A stretch of DNA of 64,000 nt, from the NCBI GenBank assembly GCA_964620595.1, contig CAZUHP010000004.1, positions 69,919 to 133,918 on the forward strand, written 5' to 3'. Shown here one piece after another: positions 26,088 through 35,186 of this stretch. Position numbers and translations under genes: made by a program. Source of the DNA: Desulfocarbo sp964620595 (GTDB lineage Bacteria; Desulfobacterota; Desulfarculia; Desulfarculales; Desulfarculaceae). How positions within the stretch are numbered: position 1 is the stretch's first letter; each line of letters starts with the position of its first letter. The notes beneath the pieces are model-generated. The model did no database searches. It saw only the letters and a program-made list of their open reading frames with translations, and was not told where the DNA came from.

Positions 26088-28877
26088 ATGCGCGTAACCC
26101 AGGAACTCTACTACCGCAACGCCCTTCGGGACCTGCTCAACATGCGTTTCGAGCAGGTCAGCATCGGCAAGCAGATAGATACCGGCCACAAGGTGAACCT
26201 GCCCTCGGATGCACCCGCCTACTCGGTGACCATCCTGGACAGCCGCCACCTTATGGCCCAGGTGAGCCAGTACCGCGCCAACCTGGAGTCGGCCGCCAAC
26301 CTGATGACCGCCTCCGAGGAGAACATGAACTCCATCAAGGACCTGTTGGTGCGGGCCAAGACCATAGCCGAGCAGATGGCCACCGGCACCATCCAGACCG
26401 GCCAGCACGTGGCCACGGCCAGCGAGGTACAGAACATAATCGAAGAGCTGATCAAGGTCGCCAACACCCGGGTGGAGGGCGACTACATCTTCTCCGGCTC
26501 GCGCACCAAGAGCCCGGCCATAAGCTCCGCCCTGCAGGCCGACAACCCCGCGGAACTCACCATCGACAGCTCCACCGGCAGCGGCGCCGTGGCCCGGCTC
26601 TACCAGGACCCCATCACCGGCCTCTACCACCTGGAGATGACCCGTGACACGGTGGGCGCCAACGCCACGGTGAGTTTCCCGGTGGCCAACACCCTGGGCG
26701 TGAGCACCGGCTTCAACTTCAACCCGGGCGGTTGGACCCAGGTGCAGATGGCCACCAGCAGCCAGGCCGAGGTCCAGCGCACCAACAACAGCGTGGCCGG
26801 CCCGGGCAGCAACATCTCCACCGTGGTGGGCGAGGAACTCACCTGGCTGGCCGACCCGGCGGTGGGCAACCAGACCTACCGCACCGACGGCACCATAACC
26901 GTGACCGGCGCGGGCTCGGTGCGGGTCAACGGCGTGGTGTACGCCTTCGTGAACGCCGCCGACCTGGCCAATCAGCTCAACCAGGCGGCCAGCCCCAACT
27001 TCTTCGCCCATGTAAGCGGCAACGACGTGCGGGTGATTTCCAAGGGCACCGGCTCCTTCAACATCGACCTGCCGGTGGGGCCGGTGACCATCAACGACAA
27101 CACCACCCTGCAAGAGCTGCAAACCGACATCAACAACGGCGAGGCGGCCACCGCCATGTTCAACATCGACGGCGGCGCCGGCGCCTTCCCGCCGCTGGCC
27201 ACCGACACCGTGACCATCGGCACCTACACCTGGACCTGGCAGGAGATAGCCAACGGCGCGGCCCTGGTCACTGCCCAGGACTATGCCAACGCCCTGCGCG
27301 ACTGGGTGAACGCCCACACCTACGAGTACCAGGCCGCGGTCAGCAGCACCGGCGGCGGCGCCGACGCCACGGTGATGCTCACCGCCCGGGCGGTGGGCGA
27401 CGCGGCAAACGGCGTATCCCTGGGCTCCAGCAACGCGGCGGTGACCCACTCCGGCCAGTTCTACGGCGGCTTCGAGGGCACCGACACCGCCACCACCGGC
27501 AGGCTGTACGCCACCGGCACCAGCACCCTGCGCCTGGGCACCACCATCCGGGGCACGGTCATGGAGGTGGCCAGCGACGGCACCGTGACGGTGCGCCTGG
27601 AGTGGTACGACGACGACGGCGTGTTGCAGACCCAGGACCTGAGCCTGCCCGCCGCCGGCGAGAACAACTCGGTGGCCATAAACGGCACCGGCGGCCTCAG
27701 CCTGTACCGCAACGACCTGGACTTCTACGAGGGCGCGGTATTCCACCTGGAGGTGGGCCACTACCGCGGCAACGACGAAAACCTCTCGGTGAACTTCGCC
27801 GAGGGCGGCCGGCTCATCCACAACTGGAACGCCGAACAGATACTGGGCGGGCTCCAGTCCATCAACCTGCTGGGCGCCCAGGCCACGCCCAACGCCTCCA
27901 CGGTCAACGGCGGCCTCTACCTGGCCGGCACCTACCGCGGCCTGCGCGACCGGGAGATAACCTTCGACGTGGTTTCCGGCGGCAGCGTGCCCGGCGGCAG
28001 CGTGAAGTTCAAGGTCACCTTCCTGGACGACGAGGGCCAGCAGCACGTGGAGACCATCAGCCTGTCCGGCGCAGGACGGGAGAACGCGGTGGTGCTGCCC
28101 ATCAACGGGGTGCGGCCCAAGGTGGACCTAACCGGCCAGACCGCCACCCCCAACCCGGCCAACACCGGTGACGACGTGCTGCACCTGGACGGCACCTACC
28201 GGGGCCTCACCGACCGCAACTTCACCTTCACGGTCACTGCGGTGAGCGGCAACCAGGTGACCTTCAACGTGACCTGGGTGAACGACCAGGGCGTGACCCG
28301 CAGCGAGAGCCTGACCACCACCGCCTACGGCTCGGACCACAAGGTGGAGCTGCCCTCCGGCGACGGGGTCTCCTTCTACCTGACCCAGGGCACCACCCCC
28401 CTGGCGGTGGGAGACTCCTTCACCTACAACATCAAGATGCACCCGGCCAACGCCGGCGACGGCATCTTCTTCTACATCGACAACCAGACCTTCAACACCG
28501 GTGAGAGCTTCTACTACAAGATCGACCAGAACTCGGTGCACGTGATGGACGCCCTCAACCAGTGGCGCTACACCCTGGCCAACGGCACCGCCGAGGAGGC
28601 CCAGACCCAGAGCCAGAAGACCCTGGAGGCCCTGGACGTGGCCATCAAGAACATCCTGGACTACATCTCCGAGGCCGGCAGCCGCAAGAACCGCATCACC
28701 ACCCGGCGCCAGGTGCTGGACGACCACAAGCTCTACGCCGCGGAAAACCTCAAGAACCTGCAAGACGTGGACGTGACCGAGGCCTACCTCCAGTTGCGGG
28801 CCAACCAGACCGCGTACAATGCCTCCCTCAAGACCATCTCCACCATCTCGGAGCTTTTCCTGGCCAACCTGCTCTAG
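26088..28877 (+). CDS. flgL: Flagellar hook-associated protein 3 (FlgL), enlarged
   Basis: A 929-residue hook-filament junction protein. The N-terminus (MRVTQELYYRNALRDLLNMR, then ASEENMNSIKDLLVRAKTIA) and the C-terminus (TEAYLQLRANQTAYNASLKTISTISELFLANLL) form the conserved coiled D0/D1 ends. FlgL is usually about 300 residues; here about 670 residues of extra beta-rich domains replace the middle, including three related units with LxGTYRGLxDRxxTF and VTFLDDEGQQHVE-like strands (about residues 490-590, 600-690, 700-790). Expression fits the sigma54 promoter at 26033. The last base set CTAG is shared with the convergent MBL gene. Confidence 0.9.
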   Translation: MRVTQELYYRNALRDLLNMRFEQVSIGKQIDTGHKVNLPSDAPAYSVTILDSRHLMAQVSQYRANLESAANLMTASEENMNSIKDLLVRAKTIAEQMATGTIQTGQHVATASEVQNIIEELIKVANTRVEGDYIFSGSRTKSPAISSALQADNPAELTIDSSTGSGAVARLYQDPITGLYHLEMTRDTVGANATVSFPVANTLGVSTGFNFNPGGWTQVQMATSSQAEVQRTNNSVAGPGSNISTVVGEELTWLADPAVGNQTYRTDGTITVTGAGSVRVNGVVYAFVNAADLANQLNQAASPNFFAHVSGNDVRVISKGTGSFNIDLPVGPVTINDNTTLQELQTDINNGEAATAMFNIDGGAGAFPPLATDTVTIGTYTWTWQEIANGAALVTAQDYANALRDWVNAHTYEYQAAVSSTGGGADATVMLTARAVGDAANGVSLGSSNAAVTHSGQFYGGFEGTDTATTGRLYATGTSTLRLGTTIRGTVMEVASDGTVTVRLEWYDDDGVLQTQDLSLPAAGENNSVAINGTGGLSLYRNDLDFYEGAVFHLEVGHYRGNDENLSVNFAEGGRLIHNWNAEQILGGLQSINLLGAQATPNASTVNGGLYLAGTYRGLRDREITFDVVSGGSVPGGSVKFKVTFLDDEGQQHVETISLSGAGRENAVVLPINGVRPKVDLTGQTATPNPANTGDDVLHLDGTYRGLTDRNFTFTVTAVSGNQVTFNVTWVNDQGVTRSESLTTTAYGSDHKVELPSGDGVSFYLTQGTTPLAVGDSFTYNIKMHPANAGDGIFFYIDNQTFNTGESFYYKIDQNSVHVMDALNQWRYTLANGTAEEAQTQSQKTLEALDVAIKNILDYISEAGSRKNRITTRRQVLDDHKLYAAENLKNLQDVDVTEAYLQLRANQTAYNASLKTISTISELFLANLL

Positions 28878-29806
28878 GGCAGGAGCCGCACCCTGAGCCC
28901 GTCCCAGGCCACCCGGGCGCTCAGTTCCAGCCCCCGGTCGGCCAGCACCCGCTCCACCACCTCCTGCCAGGAGGCCTGGTCGCGGGGTATGGGGTAGGGC
29001 TCGCCGTCCGGCGCCTGGAGGGGCCGGGCCGGGGGGTACTTCTTCAGCATCCGGTTGGCCGGCTCGTCACCGGGGATCAGGTCCTGGCAGCTCAGGTGCA
29101 CGAAGTACACCGCCCCGGGCCGCCAGCGTTCCAGGAGGGGCAGGGCCCGTTGCAGGCTCAGGTGGTTGGGCCGGTTCTCGCGGGGCTCGTTCAGAAAATG
29201 GCACTGGCAGACCAGAAGGTCCAGGCCGCAGAAGGCGTCCGCCTCCCGGGTGGCCACCAGATCGCCGGTGTAGCCCAGGCGGACCGTCCGCCCTCCCTGG
29301 GCCAGCTCCAGGCGATAGCCCACCGAGCCCTTGGGCATGGGCCCGTGGTCGGTCTTGACCGGCCGGCAGCCCAGCCCGGGCCCAAAGGGCGCGCCCTCCA
29401 GCTCCTCGCCCGGCACGGCCAGGCGCTTCTCCAGGAGGCTGCCCAGCAGATAGCCGAAGCGGGGCTCTATCTGCTCCCAGGCAGGGGCGGTGGCATAGAC
29501 CGGGATGGGCCGCCACTCTTCGGGCGCCACCGAGCGGCGGAAGCACAAGAGCTCGTCCAAGCCCAGGAAGTGGTCGCCGTGCTCGTGGGTGATGAGCACC
29601 GCGTCGGGCCGGGGCAGGTCCTCGCGCATGAGCTGGGCGCGCAGGTCCGGCCCGGGGTCGATTAAGATGCGGGCCGGCCCCTCCAGCCACAGGCTGGTGC
29701 GGGTGCGGTATTGGCCGATGGCCCGCAAATGGCGGCAGGTGGCGCAGGGGCAGGCGTGCTCGGGCAGCCCCCAGGCGCCGCCCGTACCCAGAAATATCAG
29801 CTCCAT
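28874..29806 (-). CDS. MBL-fold metallohydrolase (PhnP/PqqB-like)
   Basis: A 310-residue metallo-beta-lactamase-fold enzyme. It starts MELIFLGTGGAWGLPE, has a Cys pair CPCATCRHLR, the metal motif THEHGDHFLGLDEL, VKTDHGPMPKG and VHLSCQDLIP near the end. The Cys cluster and GTGGAWG are typical of PhnP-like phosphodiesterases, so cyclic phosphate or RNA ribose substrates are possible, but no phn gene is near. The start ATG 29806 has TGGAGG eight bases upstream; a longer frame to 29968 lacks a ribosome-binding site. Divergent from the small gene at 29861. Confidence 0.85.
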   Translation of the reverse strand: MELIFLGTGGAWGLPEHACPCATCRHLRAIGQYRTRTSLWLEGPARILIDPGPDLRAQLMREDLPRPDAVLITHEHGDHFLGLDELLCFRRSVAPEEWRPIPVYATAPAWEQIEPRFGYLLGSLLEKRLAVPGEELEGAPFGPGLGCRPVKTDHGPMPKGSVGYRLELAQGGRTVRLGYTGDLVATREADAFCGLDLLVCQCHFLNEPRENRPNHLSLQRALPLLERWRPGAVYFVHLSCQDLIPGDEPANRMLKKYPPARPLQAPDGEPYPIPRDQASWQEVVERVLADRGLELSARVAWDGLRVRLLP

Positions 29807-29860
29807 ATGATATAATTCCTCCAGGTGGAGCGGCCCGGGCGGCCGGCGAAAGGTGCAGGC

Positions 29861-30061
29861 ATGAAATCCAAGGCCAAGGAAGAAAAACCTCCCAAGCTGC
29901 GCATCTCGGCGGTGGTGGTCATGGACGTGGACTCCCTGGAGAAGGCCCGCGCCAAGGCCGCCCAGCACGGCATGCCCTTTCCCGTGTACCTGGAGCAGGC
30001 GGTCCGCCTGTACGGCAAGTACCTGGACAAGAAGATAACCGTGCTGGCCCGCCCCATCTGA
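29861..30061 (+). CDS. Small conserved-looking hypothetical protein
   Basis: A 66-residue soluble protein: a basic start (MKSKAKEEKPPKLRIS) and then a helical part with SLEKARAKAAQHGMPFPVYL and LYGKYLDKKITVLARPI. I do not recognise it; the spacing of strands and helices could suit a ribbon-helix-helix or small binding fold, but this is not shown. The ATG at 29861 lies after a weak AAGGTG; a GTG at 29825 would add 12 residues. It is divergent from the MBL gene. Confidence 0.6.
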   Translation: MKSKAKEEKPPKLRISAVVVMDVDSLEKARAKAAQHGMPFPVYLEQAVRLYGKYLDKKITVLARPI

Positions 30062-30173
30062 GCCAGGGCCCGCCCCTGCCCCTCAAGTCCCTCCCTTACC
30101 TTAGCACCAGGCGCCTGCGGGCGGAACCCGCCCCAAGCCCTTCCGGGGCCGGGGGGCCGCGGCCGGGCGGTCC

Positions 30174-31529
30174 CTACAGCTTGAACTTGAAGATGAAGTC
30201 CAGCTGCAAGCGGTCCTCGCGGTTCTCCGGCCCCACCATGGTGTCGGTCTGGAACCAACTCAGGCGCGCCTGCCAGGGGTCATAGAGCTGGTAGCGCACC
30301 TGGGCCTTGTAGCCCTTGCGGTTGGCCCCGTAGAAGTCGCCGTCGCTCACCGCGCCGATGACCGCATCGGGCTCTATCTGGGCGTATTTGAAATACACGG
30401 CCCAGTCGCCCGCTCTCTTGGCCCTGCCCAGTTTGAAGCCGGTGGACCAGGCGGTGTCGTGGCCAGAGGGCACCCCACCGGCCAGGTTGCGGATGTAGTC
30501 CAGCCACAGCCTGCCGGGCAGCCCCGCCAGCCTGAAGTCCAGGAAGGCGAGGCCCTGCGCCAGCTTGTAGTCATAGAGGTAGTTGCCGTCCGGACCCACG
30601 CTGTTGCCCGCGCTGGAGCCCTCCACCCGGCTCAGGTCGCTCTTGGCCAGGTTCTGCCAGTCATAGTAGGACCCGGCCAGGGTCCACTTGAAGCTGGGGG
30701 ACAGGTTCATCTCCGCCCCGGCCTGCCAGATGAAAAGGTAGGCGTCCTGGGTCTTGCCGTTCTCGGCCACCACCATCTGGCCCAGGTGCAGGAAGGGCTG
30801 GAAACTCCGCCAGCCTCGGTACTGGTAGCGCTGGTACATTCCCTCGGGGTTCACGTCCGGGTCCCACATGATGTCGGTGTGCAGGAAGGTGTTCTTGAAC
30901 TTGCCCGCGGTCAGCTCCAGGCCGGGCGCCCACCTGGGCTCGAAGGTGGCGTAGATGCGGCCGATGAACACGTCCTTGTTGTTGAACTCGTTGTCCAGGG
31001 ACTGGTTGGAGGTGCGGCCGGGCTGCCAGTTGCGGCTGCCCTTGCCGTCATCGAACCAGGAGCCGCTGGAGGTGGTCAGCATGGAATGCAGGCTGATCTC
31101 GTCATTGAGCCGGTAGTCGCCGAAGATGCGCCAGCGCAGGCGGAAGCGGTGGCGGTCGGCCAGTTCGTCGCCCCCGGCCTGGCGGTTGTAGATACCCTCG
31201 TAGCGCAGCCGGAAATCGGTGGCAAAGGCGAACCGGTCGCCGAAGACCTCCTTCAAGCCGGCGGGCCTGGCCGGCCGGTCGGAGCCGGCGGCCACCTTGT
31301 CCACCTTGGCCCGCTCAGCAGCGGCGGCCTCTTGCCGCCGGCCCAGCGCCTGCTTGAGCCGCTCGATCTCGGCGGCCTGCTTCCTCAGCATCTCCTGCTG
31401 GGCGGCCACGGTCCCGGCCAGCTTGTCCAGCCTTTCCATCAGCTCGCCCAGGCGGTCGGCCGCCGCCGGCGCGGGCCAGGCCAGGCCCACCAGGGCCGCC
31501 GCCAGCAAAACCCCCATCACTTTCCTCAT
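30174..31529 (-). CDS. Outer-membrane porin-like beta-barrel protein
   Basis: A 451-residue exported protein. A signal peptide (MRKVMGVLLAAALVGLAWPAPAAA) precedes a short coiled coil (residues 27-75, LDKLAGTVAAQQEMLRKQAA), which is the usual periplasmic trimerisation segment of putative porins, then a beta-barrel with many alternating aromatic strands (RFAFATDFRLRYEG, GWRSFQPFLHLGQMVV) and a terminal strand LQLDFIFKFKL. It fits the alginate/putative porin superfamily of Desulfobacterota. Start at ATG 31529 with GGGAGAG upstream; the longer frame includes no signal. Substrate is unknown. Confidence 0.85.
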   Translation of the reverse strand: MRKVMGVLLAAALVGLAWPAPAAADRLGELMERLDKLAGTVAAQQEMLRKQAAEIERLKQALGRRQEAAAAERAKVDKVAAGSDRPARPAGLKEVFGDRFAFATDFRLRYEGIYNRQAGGDELADRHRFRLRWRIFGDYRLNDEISLHSMLTTSSGSWFDDGKGSRNWQPGRTSNQSLDNEFNNKDVFIGRIYATFEPRWAPGLELTAGKFKNTFLHTDIMWDPDVNPEGMYQRYQYRGWRSFQPFLHLGQMVVAENGKTQDAYLFIWQAGAEMNLSPSFKWTLAGSYYDWQNLAKSDLSRVEGSSAGNSVGPDGNYLYDYKLAQGLAFLDFRLAGLPGRLWLDYIRNLAGGVPSGHDTAWSTGFKLGRAKRAGDWAVYFKYAQIEPDAVIGAVSDGDFYGANRKGYKAQVRYQLYDPWQARLSWFQTDTMVGPENREDRLQLDFIFKFKL

Positions 31530-31634
31530 GGCTCGTGCTCTCTCCCTTTTCTTGTCCGCGAACCGCCGGCCCACCAACCACCCGCGGCCGGCGGCGGTCC
31601 GACATGATAACCCAAGCCGGCCAAGGTGGCGGCC

Positions 31635-31668
31635 CCAAAAAGAACGCGCCAGGGCAGGGCCCTGGCGC
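31635..31668 (-). terminator. Intrinsic terminator of the iorAB operon
   Basis: On the minus strand a 10-bp perfect stem GCGCCAGGGC/GCCCTGGCGC with a 3-base loop is followed by GTTCTTTTT. It lies about 22 bases after the iorB stop at 31690, and before the porin start, so it separates the two units. Confidence 0.85.
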
Positions 31669-31689
31669 GGATTGCGGGTCGAGATTTGC

Positions 31690-32283
31690 TCAGGCGGCCT
31701 GGGCGGCCTTGAAGCCCAGGTCAAAGGCCTTCAGGTTGGAGGCCACGAAGCGCTCCTTGGTGTTTTGGCGAATCATCTTCTTGATGGACTTCACCGGCAC
31801 CGCCAGCCCGCCCGCGGCGAACAGGGCCCCCAACATGACCATGTTCAGGCTCAAGGGGTTCTGGGCCTTCTCGGCCAGTTCCTGGCCGTCAAAGGCGATG
31901 ACCCGGTTGACCTTCCGCTTGAGTATCTTCACCGACTCCTCGGGCGGGGGATAGGAGGCGGCGCCGATGGCCACCGTGAAGGGCGGCAGGGGCCGGGTGT
32001 TGGTGATGACCAGGGTGTCCTTGTGGCACTTGGACAGGATGCGCAGGGCCTCCACCGGCTCGAAGCTCACCAGGATGTCGGCCTCGCCCTCGGCCACGAT
32101 GGGGCTCTTGGCTCCGCCCAGGATCACCGCGGACTCCACCACGCCGCCACGCTGGGCCATGCCGTGAATCTCGCTGACCACCACGGGCAAGCCGGCGTCC
32201 AGGGCCGCCATGCCCAGAAGGTTGCTGGCCAGGAGGTTTCCTTGGCCGCCCACGCCTACGTTGATTATGCGCTGGGTCTTCAT
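31690..32283 (-). CDS. iorB: Indolepyruvate:ferredoxin oxidoreductase, beta subunit
   Basis: A 197-residue partner of IorA. It begins KTQRIINVGVGGQGNLLASN, the gamma-type 2-oxoacid oxidoreductase domain with its GVGGQG motif, followed by SEIHGMAQRGGVVESAVI. Together with IorA it oxidises aryl pyruvates (from Trp, Phe and Tyr) with CoA to aryl-acetyl-CoA, CO2 and reduced ferredoxin. It follows iorA by 10 bases and is succeeded by a strong terminator. Confidence 0.94.
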   Translation of the reverse strand: MKTQRIINVGVGGQGNLLASNLLGMAALDAGLPVVVSEIHGMAQRGGVVESAVILGGAKSPIVAEGEADILVSFEPVEALRILSKCHKDTLVITNTRPLPPFTVAIGAASYPPPEESVKILKRKVNRVIAFDGQELAEKAQNPLSLNMVMLGALFAAGGLAVPVKSIKKMIRQNTKERFVASNLKAFDLGFKAAQAA

Positions 32284-32293
32284 GGTTCCCTCC

Positions 32294-34195
32294 CTAGCCC
32301 ACGTTCTTCACCGGCAGGATCGCGTTCTCGGGGCAAATCTGGGCACAGAGCGCGCAGCCGATGCATTGCAGGGTATTTATCTTGGCCTTGCCGTTGTCCA
32401 GGTACATGGCCGGGCAGGCCACCTTCTTGATGCAGTCCAGGTGGCCCTTGCACTTGGCCTCGCTCACCTGGAAAGGCTTGCGGGTCTTGGGCGCCACCCG
32501 GCGGGCGAAGAGCGGGCACAGCTCCTTGGAGATGATCACGCTCACGCCCTCGTATGCCACCGCCTCCTTGATGGCCGCGATGGAGGCCTTGATCTTGAAG
32601 GGCTTGATGGTGGTGACGTGCTGCACCCCCAGGCCCCGCACCAGGGCCTCTATGTCGATGTGGGTGGTGCTGTCGCCCAGCTTGGCGGTGTCCACCCCGG
32701 GATGGGGCTGGTGGCCGGTCATGGCGGTGGTGCCGTTGTCCAGGATGACCAGGGTGAAGTTGTGGTTGTTGTGCACCGCGTTCACCAGGCCGGTGATGCC
32801 CGAGTGGAAGAAGGTGCTGTCGCCAATGAAGCTCACCACCTTCTTGTCGGTGGCCCGGGCGAAGCCGGCGGAACTGGATACCGACGAGCCCATGCAGATC
32901 AAGAAGTCGGCCATGCTGATGGGAGGCAGGAGCCCCAGGGTGTAGCAGCCGATGTCAGTGGGATGGATGGCCTCGGGCCCCACCGCCTCCTTGACCGCGT
33001 AGTAGGTGGCGCGGTGGGGACAGCCGGGGCACAGGTTGGGCGGCCGGCCCGGCAGGGCGGGCAGGCCCTTGGTGCTGACCGGCTTGGTGGGCTGGTACTC
33101 GAAGCCGAAGGTCTTGGCAATGGCCTCGCGCACCAGGCGGGGATTGTACTCGAAGGCCCGGCTCAAGAAGGCCGGCGGCGCCACGTCCACGCTCTGGGCG
33201 AGGACCCTGCCGTCCTTGCCCACGATCTCCACCTCTATCTTCTGGCGCTGGGCGATGGCCCGGCAGGCCTCCTCCAGGAGGGGATCCAGCTCCTCCACCA
33301 CCAGCAGCTTGTCCACGCTCTTGAGGAAGCGGGCGATCTTCTTTTCGGGCAGGGGCCAACTGAAGCCGATCTTGAGCACCTTGACCTGGTTCTTGGCGCC
33401 CAGTTCCTCCAGGGCGTCGCTCACGTAATGGGCCGCCACCCCGCTGGTGATGATGCCCAGCTTGCCCCGGCCGCTGAGCTTGTTCCAGGGGCTCTTCTCG
33501 CTGATGGCCTGGGCCTTCTTGAAGATGTTCAGGAGCCTCAGGTGCAGCTTGCGGCTCACCGCGGGCACGGTGACGTAGTGCATGGGGTTCTTCTGGAACT
33601 CGCTGCTCAGCTTGGGCTTCTTGGGCCGCTCAAAGGGAACCGCCTCCCGGGTGTGGTTGACCCGGGTGGTGGTGCGCAGCAGCACCGGGGTAGCCAGCTC
33701 TTCGGAGAGGTCGAAGCCGTACTTGACCATCTCCTTGGCCTCCACCGGGTCGGCCGGCTCCAGCATGGGCAGGCCCGAGAGGCGGGCGTAGTGGCGGTTG
33801 TCCTGCTCGTTCTGGCTGGAAAAGAGCGAAGGATCGTCCGCGGTGAGGATCACCATGCCCGCCTGGGTGCCCACGTAGGCCAGGGTCATCAGGGGGTCGG
33901 CCGCCACGTTGACGCCCACGTGCTTCATGGTGCACAGGGTGCGCAGCCCGGCCGCGGCGGCGCCCGCCGCGCACTCCAGGGCCACCTTCTCGTTGGTGGA
34001 GTACTCGAAATAGTACAGGGCCTTGTCCGGGCTCTGCTTCTTCAGCCGATACAGGGTGTCCGGCACCTCGGACGAGGGCGTCCCCGGGTAGCAGGTGGCA
34101 AAGGCCAGGCCCGCCTCCAAGGCCCCGCGCACTATGGCCTCGTTGCCCAGGAGCAGGTGGCTCTTGCCGCCGGATGGGGTCAGGAGCTTATCCAT
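32294..34195 (-). CDS. iorA: Indolepyruvate:ferredoxin oxidoreductase, alpha subunit
   Basis: A 633-residue TPP enzyme. The N-terminal pyrimidine-binding half has LLLGNEAIVRGALEAGLAFA and TCYPGTPSSE; the C-terminal TPP domain has CYTLGLLPPIS and ICMGSSVSSSAGFA with GDSTFFHSGITG. Two C-terminal 4Fe-4S sites are visible: CKGHLDCIKKVACP and CIGCALCAQICP. It catalyses oxidative decarboxylation of indolepyruvate-type 2-oxo acids and reduces ferredoxin, a natural donor for the Rnf complex nearby. ATG 34195. Confidence 0.96.
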   Translation of the reverse strand: MDKLLTPSGGKSHLLLGNEAIVRGALEAGLAFATCYPGTPSSEVPDTLYRLKKQSPDKALYYFEYSTNEKVALECAAGAAAAGLRTLCTMKHVGVNVAADPLMTLAYVGTQAGMVILTADDPSLFSSQNEQDNRHYARLSGLPMLEPADPVEAKEMVKYGFDLSEELATPVLLRTTTRVNHTREAVPFERPKKPKLSSEFQKNPMHYVTVPAVSRKLHLRLLNIFKKAQAISEKSPWNKLSGRGKLGIITSGVAAHYVSDALEELGAKNQVKVLKIGFSWPLPEKKIARFLKSVDKLLVVEELDPLLEEACRAIAQRQKIEVEIVGKDGRVLAQSVDVAPPAFLSRAFEYNPRLVREAIAKTFGFEYQPTKPVSTKGLPALPGRPPNLCPGCPHRATYYAVKEAVGPEAIHPTDIGCYTLGLLPPISMADFLICMGSSVSSSAGFARATDKKVVSFIGDSTFFHSGITGLVNAVHNNHNFTLVILDNGTTAMTGHQPHPGVDTAKLGDSTTHIDIEALVRGLGVQHVTTIKPFKIKASIAAIKEAVAYEGVSVIISKELCPLFARRVAPKTRKPFQVSEAKCKGHLDCIKKVACPAMYLDNGKAKINTLQCIGCALCAQICPENAILPVKNVG

Positions 34196-34499
34196 GAGTT
34201 CATTCCTCCAACCCGTTTTAGGTAGCTTGAACGACGCCGCGGCCCCGCCGGCCGGGCGTTTGGCGCTGTAAAAAGGGCCGGTGCCAGGGTCAATCCAGGC
34301 CCGGACAGGGTAGTTACATGTTAGCTACAAAATAACTATCCCGAATGTAGACGGGTTCAAGTCCCGGTGTCAAGGGTAAAAAGGCCAGAAAGGCCACCAA
34401 AGGCCCTCGAAAAAGTATTTGTGCGGTCCAGGCCCCTCCCGTTGACAAGCCCCACCGGGGGTGCTACCACATAGCGGGACCATGCAACGGGGTGAACAA
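34196..34499. other. Divergent intergenic region (304 bp) with AT-rich repeats
   Basis: Between iorA (minus) and the GNAT gene (plus). It holds an AT-rich cluster of inverted copies related to TAGTTA (34311-34338, TAGTTA...TAACTA with TTAGCTAC between), a tRNA T-arm-like CGGGTTCAAGTCCCGG (34352-34367), three AAAGGCC copies at 34380, 34389 and 34399, and TTGACA at 34442-34447, a possible -35 for the GNAT gene with a poor -10. No coding frame is seen. Confidence 0.6.
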
Positions 34500-35078
34500 A
34501 TGGCCGGCAACAAAGAGACTACCGTCATCCTCAACGACGGGCGCGAGCTGGTCCTGGCTTGGCTGGCCCCGGAGGAGGTGCCGGCCTTCCAGGCCTTTGT
34601 GGAGGGCCTGGACCCGGCCGACATCGCCCACCTGAGCCTGAACCTCAAGAGCCCTGAGGACCTGTCCCGCTGGCTGGGCGGCCTGGAGCGCGGCGAACTC
34701 TTGATCCTGGCCGCCCGCGACCCCGAGGCGGACCGGCGCCTCAGCGGCTACTGCGCGTTGCACCTGGGCCGCGGGGCCCATGCCCACATGGGCCAGGTGG
34801 AGACCTTCCTGCATCCCGACTACCGCGACCTGGGCCTGGGCAGCAACCTCATCAAGGAGGCCGCCGGCCTGGCCTCCCAGCGGAAGCTGGGCTTCCTCAA
34901 GGCCGAGGTGCACGTGGAAGACCGGCCGTTGATGGGGGCCCTGAAGCAACTGGGCTTCGAACTCAAGGCCATCATCGAAAACTACCGGGTGGACTGCTGG
35001 GGCGAGCCCTACGACGTGATAATCCTCCTCAAGCGCTTGAGCTACCCCAGCAACAAGGAGTTCCTCTACCGCTACTAG
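34500..35078 (+). CDS. GNAT-family N-acetyltransferase
   Basis: A 192-residue acetyltransferase-like protein. The acetyl-CoA motif A region VETFLHPDYRDLGLGSNLIKEAAGLA carries the R/Q-x2-G-x-G/A pattern as RDLGLGSNL, and KLGFLKAEVHVEDRPLMGALKQLGFELKAI supplies the later strands and helix. Its substrate is unknown. The start is chosen at ATG 34500 (MAGNKETTVIL) with GGGGTG upstream; ATG 34482 would lie almost at the predicted transcription start. It precedes two signalling genes. Confidence 0.8.
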   Translation: MAGNKETTVILNDGRELVLAWLAPEEVPAFQAFVEGLDPADIAHLSLNLKSPEDLSRWLGGLERGELLILAARDPEADRRLSGYCALHLGRGAHAHMGQVETFLHPDYRDLGLGSNLIKEAAGLASQRKLGFLKAEVHVEDRPLMGALKQLGFELKAIIENYRVDCWGEPYDVIILLKRLSYPSNKEFLYRY

Positions 35079-35186
35079 GTCCTCCGGCCGCCGGCTTTGG
35101 TTGACTTGGATATTATGCTGGTTTAAGGTGGCGCCAGAAGCCTACCCCGACACCCATAAACCCCAACATCCTGCCAAGGTGGGAAT

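Noticed and set aside
25680..28046. A 788-codon open frame antisense to flgL
   Set aside because: Open antisense frames are expected in GC-rich coding DNA. This one has a shadow composition (His/Val/Gly/Gln-rich), no domain and covers the well-supported flgL.
34290..34372. Complete tRNA around the T-arm-like element
   Set aside because: No acceptor, D or anticodon arm can be paired at the expected distance; only the T-arm-like piece remains.
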